Positions 6,967-14,244 of a stretch of 25,948 bases of DNA are shown here, piece after piece; the first letter of the stretch is position 1; every line of letters begins with the position of its first letter. The stretch lies in contig CALCNX010000143.1 in assembly GCA_937899715.1 (NCBI GenBank), positions 1-25,948 on the forward strand, read 5' to 3'. A model generated the notes under the pieces. It ran no database searches and was not told the DNA's origin. It worked only from the letters and a program-made list of their open reading frames with translations. Source of the DNA: an uncultured bacterium. GTDB taxonomy: Bacteria > Bacteroidota > Ignavibacteria > Kapaibacteriales > UBA4661. Position numbers and translations under genes: made by a program.

Positions 6967-8415
6967 TCACGCCGCATTTCCACGTCGTGCGTTGAGGATT
7001 TTCACAAACGAGCGCGAACGAATTTCTTCCAGCGTCAGTCCAGTTTCCAGTGCTTCTTCTTCGGTGATAGCACCACAGTTGATTCCACGCAGGAAAAAGT
7101 TTAATAGCCCTTGTCCCGTTGCCGCGTCGTCAAATACATCACCCAGAAGCGTTGCTTGAGCAGCTTTATCCATAAATGCTCTCAGTCGTCGTGCAGCACC
7201 GTCAAACTCTGACAAATAGAACAAATACACCGCAGCATAACGAATAGGAAACTGCGCCGGATGCAAGTCCCAGCCTTGGTAGTAGGCATTCATCAAGGTA
7301 TGATTCACGTGCTCAAAATTCAAACGCCATGCGCGGTGTACCGATTCGCGGTTTTCGCGTTGTTGTTCTGCGGTGAGAGTGCTGCCATTTTCTGCGCGGT
7401 GCGGACCGACAGGCATGATGTTCGTTGCGCCGTCAGAAATCCATACGCCTGTTCCGGCAAGTGCCACTTTCATCACGCTGCGGGCAAAATCACACGCGGG
7501 ATGCACAAGACTTTGGTGCGAGGCGGTGATGTTGCACGATGCCGTGTAGTCATATACGCCAAAATGTGCTCCCGTGCAGCGCCCCACTGCTGCGGCAATG
7601 AAGGCGGGCAAAGCAATTTGTCCCTTGGGGTCAAAAATAGATTGGGGCGTTTCTACCATGATTTCCAATTTCAGAAAACCGTCGGGCAAGGAATTCTGCC
7701 GCTCAATAATGGAAAATACTTCCACGAGCGCAGTTACTTGTTCCGGAGCGATTACTTTGGGCAGCGTAACGACAAAGTTTGGGGGCAGTTTGCCGCCCGT
7801 AGCCGCTAATAACGTCGAAAGAAAAATATCTAGGGTGCGAATGCTGCGCGATTTCAGTTCTTCGCTAAAGGTCTTGATACGAATGCCGATAAATGGCGGC
7901 AATGTGCCATCCTTCAAGCCTTTGGCGACTTCGAGTGCCGTAAATTCTGCGTGATGGTCTTCTTCGGCATCGGGGCGGTTACCGTAGCCGTCCTCAAAGT
8001 CAATACGAAAATCCTCGACTGCCTCGCGCTTGAGTTTTTCTACAACGCGGCTGTGGACGGTGTACGCGAGCCATGCCGCTTCGTTCTCCGTGCGGGAATT
8101 GCCAGAGTTCGCTTTTATAGATGCGCCAAGTGCTTCGATAGCTGCTTTCTCCGTGGGAAGTGTTTCCGCACCTTTGAAGCGCAAACATTGGGCAAACTCT
8201 ACAAAGTTCGGCGCATATTCCATAAGTGCTGCAAGTGCCGAAGAGCCGAGCTTTTGCGCGGTGTCGCTCTTAAATATCTGCGCGCCGCCATAGACGGTTT
8301 GAACGGGCTGGCGGGCTGGTAAGTCGCCCGGATAGTTATTGGAAAATGTAGCGTTCGCCGTTTGCAGTCGGCTCATAATGCCGCTTACGAGGTCTGGCGT
8401 AAGTGTTGTTTTCAT
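6967..8415 (-). CDS. CitE/HpcH-like TIM-barrel protein (DUF6986 type), role unknown
   Basis: A 482-residue cytoplasmic protein that resembles the HpcH/HpaI/CitE superfamily, apparently the group sometimes labelled DUF6986 or, without evidence, phosphoenolpyruvate kinase. Visible superfamily features are a metal-binding-type DFEDGYG at 139-145 (compare DLEDAV in CitE), RIKTFSEELKSRS around 179-191, VETPQS at 254-259 carrying a likely metal-ligand Glu, and GAHFGVYDYTAS at 282-293. These enzymes make or break C-C bonds using acyl-CoA or keto acids such as glyoxylate and pyruvate. The gene lies inside the urate/allantoin operon between uraD and uraH (69 and 64 bp gaps), so a role in using ureidoglycolate or glyoxylate is plausible. 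That is inference from context; the substrate cannot be read from the sequence. Confidence 0.8.
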   Translation of the reverse strand: MKTTLTPDLVSGIMSRLQTANATFSNNYPGDLPARQPVQTVYGGAQIFKSDTAQKLGSSALAALMEYAPNFVEFAQCLRFKGAETLPTEKAAIEALGASIKANSGNSRTENEAAWLAYTVHSRVVEKLKREAVEDFRIDFEDGYGNRPDAEEDHHAEFTALEVAKGLKDGTLPPFIGIRIKTFSEELKSRSIRTLDIFLSTLLAATGGKLPPNFVVTLPKVIAPEQVTALVEVFSIIERQNSLPDGFLKLEIMVETPQSIFDPKGQIALPAFIAAAVGRCTGAHFGVYDYTASCNITASHQSLVHPACDFARSVMKVALAGTGVWISDGATNIMPVGPHRAENGSTLTAEQQRENRESVHRAWRLNFEHVNHTLMNAYYQGWDLHPAQFPIRYAAVYLFYLSEFDGAARRLRAFMDKAAQATLLGDVFDDAATGQGLLNFFLRGINCGAITEEEALETGLTLEEIRSRSFVKILNARRGNAA

Positions 8416-8484
8416 GCTGCTTAGGAAAATTTAAGTTGTCAGATTTTAGATTATCAGAAGGTATCTATTTTATTGAGAATTTTA

Positions 8485-9003
8485 TTATTGCCCAAGTTTT
8501 TGCAAGCGTAGAAGCGTGATTTTATGCTGCTCGTCGGCAGCAATACGAAGTTCCGACTCTGCATCATTGTTGATGCGCTCGTTCAAAAACGCAAGCATCT
8601 CGGCAGCGCTTTTGCCCGTAGCACAGACGATAAAGATATAGCCGAATTTTGCTTCATAGAGGGCGTTTCCTTCGGCAAGTTTTACCAACACCTCTTCAGA
8701 AGCCTCATGTACACTTGATTGCTCGCCCGAGGCCCACGCGGACGTATCGGGAGCATTCATATTCGCAAATTTTTCACGCAATGCGCTTATTTCGCCAATT
8801 TTCGGATGATGCAAAAATGCTTCTTTCCAATCTTTAGGGCGAAGAGTTTGCCAAATCTGCTCTGCGGCTTGGCTTAGATGTGATTCATCACGAAAAGGGA
8901 GTTCTTTCAGCATTCCGCTCACCCAGCGCTCAGAACCGCAGCAGCGCGTAAACGCTTCCCGCGCATTCTCTACCGACAAACTATTGATGTATGAGATATT
9001 CAT
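8485..9003 (-). CDS. uraD: OHCU decarboxylase
   Basis: A 172-residue helical enzyme that decarboxylates OHCU to (S)-allantoin. The catalytic motif HPKIGE is present with His66 (counted from this start), followed by SGEQSSVHEASEEVLVKLAE, then YIFIVCATGKSAAEMLAFL and the C-terminal ELRIAADEQHKITLLRLQKL helix, all typical of UraD. The start at 9003 (MNISYINSL) matches the common family N-terminus and has a weak GAGAA just upstream; an in-frame ATG at 9033 would add ten residues. It lies 50 bp downstream of allantoicase and 69 bp upstream of the CitE-like gene. Confidence 0.95.
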   Translation of the reverse strand: MNISYINSLSVENAREAFTRCCGSERWVSGMLKELPFRDESHLSQAAEQIWQTLRPKDWKEAFLHHPKIGEISALREKFANMNAPDTSAWASGEQSSVHEASEEVLVKLAEGNALYEAKFGYIFIVCATGKSAAEMLAFLNERINNDAESELRIAADEQHKITLLRLQKLGQ

Positions 9004-9053
9004 ATTCTCGAATTCAAAAATTGATTGTGTCATTGGAAATCAAAGGCAAAACA

Positions 9054-10079
9054 TCAGACCTTTTCAATTTCGCCCCACACCCGCAAGCGGCTTATGCCGC
9101 CATCGGGATAGATATTCAGTCGAATGTGTGTGCAAGCTCCAATGTCGGCAATTTCTTGTTCAAAATAATGCTGCTTGTGCGCTTGTAACTTGGTTTTGGG
9201 TAGGATTTCTTTCCATTCAACTTCCGCCCACGTTAGGCGGTCTATTGCTTTATCCAGCGCAAAACAAACATCTATTGAGCATTGGTCAGGATAATTTCCT
9301 TTGAAGTGATTAGTATCTACTTCAATTTTACGAACCTTGCCTGCCTGACAGCATTTCAGAATAATCCAATCATAGCCGGGACCGCGCCGCCGCTTTGTTT
9401 CCCAACCATCGCCCATAAAGGTCGAGCGTCCGGGCATAATCAAATTGTCCATCGCACTGAAAAACATATCGCTACACCCAGTCGCCTGTCCACCATTTTC
9501 TACGGCAACAAGGTCAATGAGATCGCCTGTTTTATGCGAACTCCAATCCGGCGTTACCGACCCCAGCACACGGAACCGCGCTACGCCGCCGTCAGGATAG
9601 ATATTCAGTCGAACATGAGTCCACGTAGTTCCATTCAAGACCGGAAAAAGATTCTGCGAACCCGGATTGAGCGGGGAACGGGGAAGAATTTCCGTCCACT
9701 TGGTCGCCTCAGAAGCAAGTATTTCTGTGCTTGCTTCGGGAGCAGCAACACACGCCTCCACCGAAGCGTATGCAGGATTGTTTCCCAAAAAGTGATTGGT
9801 GTCAATATCCACACCCGATATGACCCCTGCAAGCCCTAGCTTAATGATGCACCAGTCATAGCCAGGAACCCGCTTGCGACGGGATTCCCAACCGTCCATC
9901 CATTTCCCGTTTTCGGTATATTTGTTGGGAATAAAAATGCCACGTCCGGGTTTGAGAAGGTTTTCTTTTTCGGCGAAAAATTCGTCACTGGCAAGAAGGG
10001 CTTTGCCTCCCAAACGCTCTGCCGCTAAATCTACTTTCCCGGCAAACGCTGCTGCGCTATGATCTGACTGTGTTGCCAT
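9054..10079 (-). CDS. alc: Allantoicase
   Basis: A 341-residue enzyme that splits allantoate into (S)-ureidoglycolate and urea. It shows the two-fold repeat of the family: DGWESRRKRVPGYDW and DIDTNHFLGN (residues about 62-100) match DGWETKRRRGPGYDW and EVDTNHFKGN (224-262), and THVRLNIYPDGGVARFRV (154-171) matches a second copy near the C-terminus. Each repeat is a jelly-roll domain. Length is normal for the family and no signal peptide is seen. It heads the run alc-uraD-CitE-like-uraH-puuD-xdhC-xdhA. The allantoinase that makes its substrate is 2.5 kb away across the plus-strand cassette. Confidence 0.95.
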   Translation of the reverse strand: MATQSDHSAAAFAGKVDLAAERLGGKALLASDEFFAEKENLLKPGRGIFIPNKYTENGKWMDGWESRRKRVPGYDWCIIKLGLAGVISGVDIDTNHFLGNNPAYASVEACVAAPEASTEILASEATKWTEILPRSPLNPGSQNLFPVLNGTTWTHVRLNIYPDGGVARFRVLGSVTPDWSSHKTGDLIDLVAVENGGQATGCSDMFFSAMDNLIMPGRSTFMGDGWETKRRRGPGYDWIILKCCQAGKVRKIEVDTNHFKGNYPDQCSIDVCFALDKAIDRLTWAEVEWKEILPKTKLQAHKQHYFEQEIADIGACTHIRLNIYPDGGISRLRVWGEIEKV

Positions 10080-10529
10080 ACTGTGAAGGGGAATTTTAAG
10101 TGTAAGATAGTTTCTTTACCATAAAAGAATTTCGCGCAAAATATCAAACTACGGCAAAGAAAGAAACAAAAAATTCCGAAAGCGGGTGTAATCTGCGAAA
10201 ACAGGGGTATTGGCATTGTTCAATCGCACAGTCCGCATACATTCTACGGTTGTGTAACGTTGATAATGATTTTTTTGAATACGCATTTTCCCCGCTAGGA
10301 ATTTGATTTCAAGCGTTTTTTTTCTTTTTACTATTGCTCGGCAAATCGCAAAAAAGAAAATCTTTGAAAATAAATTTGGAATTGTAAAAAAAAAAATTAA
10401 CTTCGTAACCGTTGAACAAATGTGCTGCGAAGGGCTTGGGTACTGGCTTTTGAGGTTTACCTTTGTCAATTTGTTAAGCGCAGTTTTTTGAAGTCCGATA
10501 TTATCGGACATCTCCTAATAGTAGAGTTT
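10080..10529. other. AT-rich intergenic region between divergent genes
   Basis: A 450-bp stretch between allantoicase (minus) and the zinc-ribbon gene (plus). It is visibly AT-rich, with A and T homopolymer runs around 10317-10325 and 10386-10396. No convincing coding sequence is seen; short frames here lack family features and overlap low-complexity runs. It must hold the promoters of both flanking genes. The one clear structure is the inverted repeat at 10493-10509. Confidence 0.6.
10493..10509. promoter_or_regulatory. Inverted repeat, candidate operator
   Basis: GTCCGAT (10493-10499) and ATCGGAC (10503-10509) form a perfect 7-bp inverted repeat with a 3-bp centre, ending 20 bp before the ATG of the zinc-ribbon membrane protein. 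It is not followed by a T-run, so it looks more like a repressor-binding site or a hairpin affecting translation than a terminator. Confidence 0.4.
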
Positions 10530-10985
10530 ATGTACCAACATAATGATGTTGCTCCTTTTCATTGCCCTGTTTGTCTTCATAAAATCCCGTCAAGAAAATA
10601 TTTTCGCTTGTGGACGGCAAAATCTGTTATAGAGTGTTCTCACTGTCATTCTCACTTGCAAACAGACCCAGTGCCAACAATTACCTTAACTTCTTGGTTA
10701 AGTACATGTTTATTTGGGATTGGTTATTTCTCGGTATTTATGGGACGAATTTTTGATATTCCTCGCCCCCTTCATATTCTCTGTGCAACATTGCTTGATG
10801 TAAGTTCTTTGCTATTATATTTTTACATCGGTACAAAACTTGTACGTTTTATTGTTGCGGATAAAGAAGCAGATTTTTTGGAGATGGTAAAGAAAAGCCA
10901 GCCTCGTCAAGGATTATTATTTGAGGCGCAAAAAGTACTCAAAGCCCGTATAATTGCAATGTGGTCTATCTTTAAGAAGCCGTAA
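10530..10985 (+). CDS. Zinc-ribbon membrane protein, unknown function
   Basis: A 151-residue protein. The cytoplasmic N-terminus has two CxxC knuckles, CPVC (12-15) and CSHC (36-39), spaced as in a zinc ribbon. Two membrane helices follow at about 55-75 and 83-104, then a basic C-terminal tail (FEAQKVLKARIIAMWSIFKKP). I do not recognise a named family. The ATG at 10530 is chosen because the zinc ribbon starts right after it; the longer frame from 10422 would run through the inverted repeat. It is the first gene of a plus-strand cassette that continues, 75 bp on, with a small exported peptide and two polytopic membrane proteins, and could be an accessory or immunity-type membrane protein. That role is speculative. 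Confidence 0.7.
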   Translation: MYQHNDVAPFHCPVCLHKIPSRKYFRLWTAKSVIECSHCHSHLQTDPVPTITLTSWLSTCLFGIGYFSVFMGRIFDIPRPLHILCATLLDVSSLLLYFYIGTKLVRFIVADKEADFLEMVKKSQPRQGLLFEAQKVLKARIIAMWSIFKKP

Positions 10986-11004
10986 CTTATTTTCCAATAG
11001 CGCC

Positions 11005-11018
11005 AACTCTGCAGAGTT
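11005..11018. promoter_or_regulatory. Perfect 14-bp palindrome
   Basis: AACTCTGCAGAGTT is a perfect palindrome lying 19 bp after the zinc-ribbon gene and 42 bp before the small peptide gene, and two T-tracts follow it. It could be an operator for the peptide gene or a weak hairpin closing the upstream gene. Confidence 0.35.
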
Positions 11019-11060
11019 ATCAATCCAATCAATTTTTTTTCTATTTTTTTTGGAGTCAGG

Positions 11061-11312
11061 ATGAACAGTTTGAAGAAAAAGACAGCAGCTATCATGCTGG
11101 GAGTCATTATGAGTGGTTTTGCTGCTACACAGCTACCAAGCGCACAACCCGTTACCAATGATATTGTGGCCGTTGCAGTTTACAACGGTACAAATCGTGA
11201 GCAATTGATTGCAACTGTTGGTACTTCCATAAGTATTGAGGTTGTTTGCAGTGCACTTGCTATGGGCGGTCTCCCCGGAATGGGACTTGTGGCACTTGGT
11301 GCAGGTATTTAA
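11061..11312 (+). CDS. Small exported Gly-rich peptide, possible bacteriocin-like precursor
   Basis: An 83-residue protein with a well-placed GGAGTCAGG just before the ATG, one of the clearer ribosome binding sites in the window. The N-terminus (MNSLKKKTAAIMLGVIMSGF) is a Sec-type signal or leader, with possible cleavage after SAQ (27-29). The remaining 54 residues are uncharged apart from Asp34, Arg46, Glu47 and Glu60, carry a single Cys63, and end in a hydrophobic Gly-rich tail, AMGGLPGMGLVALGAGI. A hairpin terminator follows, then a SpoIIM/DUF95-like gene. Circular bacteriocin loci pair a short hydrophobic precursor with a DUF95 protein, so this may be a peptide precursor. No sequence match to a known bacteriocin is recognised, and a Sec-like leader is not typical of them. 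It could instead be an ordinary small envelope protein. Confidence 0.65.
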   Translation: MNSLKKKTAAIMLGVIMSGFAATQLPSAQPVTNDIVAVAVYNGTNREQLIATVGTSISIEVVCSALAMGGLPGMGLVALGAGI

Positions 11313-11331
11313 TTCGTGCAATTTAATATTG

Positions 11332-11361
11332 AGCCAAGTCGAGTGAAAATTCGGCTTGGCT
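11332..11361 (+). terminator. Hairpin terminator / attenuator after small peptide gene
   Basis: AGCCAAGTCGA (11332-11342) pairs over 11 bp, with one G-U pair, with TCGGCTTGGCT (11351-11361) across an 8-nt loop; TGATTTTAT follows. It lies 19 bp after the peptide stop codon and 29 bp before the SpoIIM-like gene. A partial terminator here would let the peptide message be made in excess over the downstream membrane protein genes. Confidence 0.7.
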
Positions 11362-11390
11362 TGATTTTATCATTTGGCTGAAAAATTGTA

Positions 11391-11945
11391 ATGATCGCAT
11401 TAATAAAACTGTCTCTCCTTGCCGGTTTGGTGTATTTGAGTATCGCCGCTGCTGCTTTTTTTCTTCCGTTCTCATTAATCCATATTGAACCTCAAACAGC
11501 AAACAGTGGACAATCATTAATACCTTTCCAAATGCAAAGTGCCTCAGATTTTGATATTTTATATTTCATAATCAAACAAAACATCATTGTCTTTTGGCTT
11601 TATTGCAGTGGTATATGTTGCTGTGGGATAACTACGTTAGTATGCTTTTGCTTTAATGGTATTATCCTAGGTTCTACTATTCAAGCGTTAATAGTTGAGA
11701 AACATAGCACCTATACCAGTGTATTCCTGCATTTTATGCCTCATAGCATTGAAATTTTAGCTATGAGCATCGGCGGCGGTATAGGCTTTGCAGGCATATC
11801 TATTATTTTCAAGTTATTTCGCACCAATACACTGCCCGATATCGCCTTCTGGAGAAAAATATTGTATGCGATTTTGTTGGGTCACGCTATAATTGTTGTA
11901 GCCGCTCTTCTTGAGACATATATCAGCCTGAAAATGCCTTGGTAA
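11391..11945 (+). CDS. SpoIIM (DUF95)-like membrane protein
   Basis: A 184-residue polytopic protein with about five membrane helices. The family pattern is recognisable: an N-terminal helix (1-28), IIKQNIIVFWLYCSG (60-74), FNGIILGSTIQAL (88-100), and the PHSIEILAMSIGGGIGF segment (117-133), which corresponds to the PHG-x-E-hydrophobic motif of SpoIIM proteins. In sporulating Firmicutes SpoIIM belongs to the engulfment machinery, but DUF95 proteins also occur widely in non-spore formers and in circular-bacteriocin clusters, where they are linked to maturation or secretion. It is placed after the small peptide gene and just before another membrane protein. The function here is inferred from context only. 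Confidence 0.72.
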   Translation: MIALIKLSLLAGLVYLSIAAAAFFLPFSLIHIEPQTANSGQSLIPFQMQSASDFDILYFIIKQNIIVFWLYCSGICCCGITTLVCFCFNGIILGSTIQALIVEKHSTYTSVFLHFMPHSIEILAMSIGGGIGFAGISIIFKLFRTNTLPDIAFWRKILYAILLGHAIIVVAALLETYISLKMPW

Positions 11946-11983
11946 CCCACCATATTTGTCAACATCTTTTCCTTACTGCGAAA

Positions 11984-12562
11984 ATGTTCAACAACAGCCG
12001 ATTATTAAAGCTCTTTTCTCTCAGTATCATTTTTGTCATTGCAGTATTGCAAGCCCAGTTTCAATACAAATTAGCAAATGATATTTTGTTGCAATTAGAT
12101 GTGACACCAAAAGAAATTACCGAAACTATTGGCATTGTACAATGGATGTTCTCAATGCTTGCATATTGTGGTGTATGGATTTTGATTTTTGTACTCTTCT
12201 ATTGCGCTTCAATACTTTTGGACGGAGACGGTTCAATACCCCAATTTTTAGTTTACATCGGCTTTGGATTTATTCCTTCATTATTGGTTCGGTCATATAA
12301 TCTATTGTACTTACTCCCTGTTATTGTTCGTGATGTGCTTAGAGAGGCAAACGACCCGTCACTTATTGGGAAAGTAATGCAGCAAAATCGAACCATCCAA
12401 TCAGTTAGCACTATAAATTTGGCTACTGATGCTTTAGTTTGTGTTTGGTCTATATTCTGCGTCGCAAAAGCATATAAACTATCGTACCTGAACTCTGTGT
12501 ACGCCGTTATTATTCCTTTGGGGTGTTTGTATTTACTGAGAGTAGTTTTTCAATCTCTGTAA
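11984..12562 (+). CDS. Polytopic membrane protein, Yip1-like
   Basis: A 192-residue membrane protein with about five helices (near 8-25, 52-75, 83-104, a segment near 137-155, and 165-190). The arrangement of helices and the LLDGDGSIPQFLVYIGFGFIP stretch resemble YIP1-family membrane proteins, which have DGxGxFxxxLxVxGYxxLP-like signatures, but the match is loose. The ATG at 11984 is preferred; an in-frame TTG at 11939 overlaps the end of the SpoIIM-like gene. The pair is probably co-transcribed. It ends 19 bp from the convergent allantoinase gene. Like the SpoIIM-like neighbour it may form part of an export or self-protection complex for the small peptide; this is speculation. Confidence 0.65.
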   Translation: MFNNSRLLKLFSLSIIFVIAVLQAQFQYKLANDILLQLDVTPKEITETIGIVQWMFSMLAYCGVWILIFVLFYCASILLDGDGSIPQFLVYIGFGFIPSLLVRSYNLLYLLPVIVRDVLREANDPSLIGKVMQQNRTIQSVSTINLATDALVCVWSIFCVAKAYKLSYLNSVYAVIIPLGCLYLLRVVFQSL

Positions 12563-12581
12563 GAGAATGGTGTGAAATTAT

Positions 12582-13922
12582 TTAGCGATGAAGAACTTTC
12601 CCCGATGGTTCCCCGACCAGTGCACCTCTCTCAAACACTAATGCACCTCGGAGATATGTGCGCTCTACCGCACCAAGCAAAGTTTGTCCTTCGTAAGGGG
12701 TAATTTTGTGCCGATGCTGAATCATTGCCGAATCCACGACAACTGTTGCCGAAGGGTTCCAGACTACAATGTCTGCATCATTTCCGGCTGCGATTGCCCC
12801 TTTTGTCGCACTCAAGTCCAGTAATTGCGCGGGCTTTGCGGACATCCACTTTGCAATATCTATCGGTGAAAAACCGCGCTTCTGTGCTTGCGTCCAGATA
12901 ATAGGCAGACCAAATTGCAGCGATGAAATTCCGCCCCATGCTTTTTGGAAATTACCTTCTGCAAGTAGCTTCAAATCCGGTGTGCAGGGCGAATGGTCAG
13001 AAACAATCATATCCAAAATACCTGTGCGTAGCCCTTCCCAAAGCTGCTCGCGGTTTTGACGGTCTCGTATAGGCGGTGCGCACTTGAAGCGTGTGTCGCT
13101 GTCGGGAATATCTTCGGCGGCAAAAAACAAGTATTGCGGACACGTTTCGGTTGTGAGTGGCAATCCCTCGGCGCGAGCTTCGGCAAGCATGGTGAGTGCT
13201 TGAGACGAAGCAACGTGAACAATGTGTAGTGGGCATGAATACTCGCGGCACAGGCGAATCATCATACCGATTGCATCCAGTTCCCATACATCTGGACGCG
13301 AGGCGAGATAATCTTGGTATGAATGCGGATTGCCCGCGTATTCTCGTGCCGTTTCGGGGCGAATAAGCTCGGCATGAACCAGCAAGGGCAGCCCAGCCTC
13401 TGCTATAAGCGGCATGGCAACTCGCAAGTCATCTTCTGTTGCATTCGGAAAATCGTCAATACCGGAATGCACCAAAAATGCCTTAAATCCCATTACTCCG
13501 GCGCGAGCAAGCGGTAGAATTTCGGGCGCATTTCCGGGAATAATACCGCCATAGAAACCACAATCCACGCGGAGTTTGCCTTGCGAAGCAGTCTTTTTTT
13601 CTTCTAATGCCGCTACCGTCGTCGTTACGGGCGAACTATTGAGCGGCATATCGACAAGCGTGGTGATGCCGCCTGCTGCTGCTGCATTTGTGGCGGTCGC
13701 AAAACCTTCCCATTCTGTGCGCCCGGGTTCGTTAATGTGAACGTGGCTATCTACCAAACCGGGCATGACAACATTGTCGCCTACGTCTTCGATGGTAAAT
13801 GACGAGGGCACATCGGCACGACTAACAACATCTGTAATCACGCCGTTTTGTATCAATACCGCCCCGCCTTTTTTGCCTTCGGGAGTAATGATATAGGTGC
13901 TGCAAAGGGCAAGAGAGTTCAT
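12582..13922 (-). CDS. allB: Allantoinase
   Basis: A 446-residue cyclic amidohydrolase that hydrolyses allantoin to allantoate. Metal and catalytic residues are in place: His60 and His62 (SHVHINEPGRTEWEG), the carbamylated Lys147 (VMGFKAFLVH), His183 (LVHAEL), His236 (HIVHVASS) and Asp309 (IVSDHSPC). NEPGRTEWEGF and the TETCPQYL motif favour allantoinase over dihydroorotase or hydantoinase. It is on the same strand as the other urate-degradation genes but separated from allantoicase by the plus-strand cassette, so it probably has its own promoter in the 13923-14090 region, back to back with nuoG. Confidence 0.94.
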   Translation of the reverse strand: MNSLALCSTYIITPEGKKGGAVLIQNGVITDVVSRADVPSSFTIEDVGDNVVMPGLVDSHVHINEPGRTEWEGFATATNAAAAGGITTLVDMPLNSSPVTTTVAALEEKKTASQGKLRVDCGFYGGIIPGNAPEILPLARAGVMGFKAFLVHSGIDDFPNATEDDLRVAMPLIAEAGLPLLVHAELIRPETAREYAGNPHSYQDYLASRPDVWELDAIGMMIRLCREYSCPLHIVHVASSQALTMLAEARAEGLPLTTETCPQYLFFAAEDIPDSDTRFKCAPPIRDRQNREQLWEGLRTGILDMIVSDHSPCTPDLKLLAEGNFQKAWGGISSLQFGLPIIWTQAQKRGFSPIDIAKWMSAKPAQLLDLSATKGAIAAGNDADIVVWNPSATVVVDSAMIQHRHKITPYEGQTLLGAVERTYLRGALVFERGALVGEPSGKVLHR

Positions 13923-14090
13923 AGCGTAATAATGTTCGTTTTTTTTAGATAGGTATTCAACAACATTGCCTGTACACTCGAAAATACGGAAGTTATCTCA
14001 ATTTAGTCTGTTTTGGGGATAAAAAATACACCTCGCGTATAGCTGCGCGTATTGAAAATTCACATTTTGCAGTGATATTGGGAACTTTTT

Positions 14091-14122
14091 TTGTGTATTT
14101 CGGCGTAATCTTGCTATCTTAG
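14091..14122 (+). promoter_or_regulatory. Candidate Bacteroidetes-type promoter for nuoG
   Basis: TTGTG at 14091-14095 and TATCTTAG at 14115-14122 are separated by 19 bp, close to the Bacteroidetes -33 (TTG) and -7 (TAnnTTTG) arrangement. This would start a leader of about 115 nt before the nuoG ATG at 14245. Confidence 0.4.
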
Positions 14123-14168
14123 AGCCGCAAACTTCCACCGTTCCTACGCTGTGGAGTATCAAAACGTC

Positions 14169-14190
14169 AGGCGAACCTCCACATTCGCCT
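14169..14190 (+). promoter_or_regulatory. Hairpin in presumed nuoG leader
   Basis: AGGCGAA (14169-14175) and TTCGCCT (14184-14190) form a perfect 7-bp stem with loop CCTCCACA. There is no T-run right after it, so it is a leader structure rather than a clear terminator; the loop carries CCTCC, complementary to a Shine-Dalgarno core. Confidence 0.3.
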
Positions 14191-14244
14191 TCCTAAAATA
14201 AAAACAAAATATCCTTCATACCACTTGCCTTGCGAGTATTCACT

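Larger units (their letters stand above)
13923..14244. other. Divergent intergenic region allB / nuoG
   Basis: A 322-bp stretch without a gene. It should contain the allB promoter on the minus strand (no convincing box picked out) and the nuoG promoter at 14091-14122. A short hairpin sits in the presumed nuoG leader at 14169-14190. Confidence 0.6.

Noticed and set aside
10149..10511. 120-codon minus-strand frame in the AT-rich intergenic region
   Set aside because: It has low-complexity Phe/Lys-rich composition over homopolymer runs, no ribosome binding site and no family features.
11061..11312. Double-glycine leader (class II bacteriocin type) in the small peptide
   Set aside because: The Gly-Gly at residues 69-70 lies near the C-terminus, leaving too short a remainder, and the N-terminus looks like a Sec signal instead.
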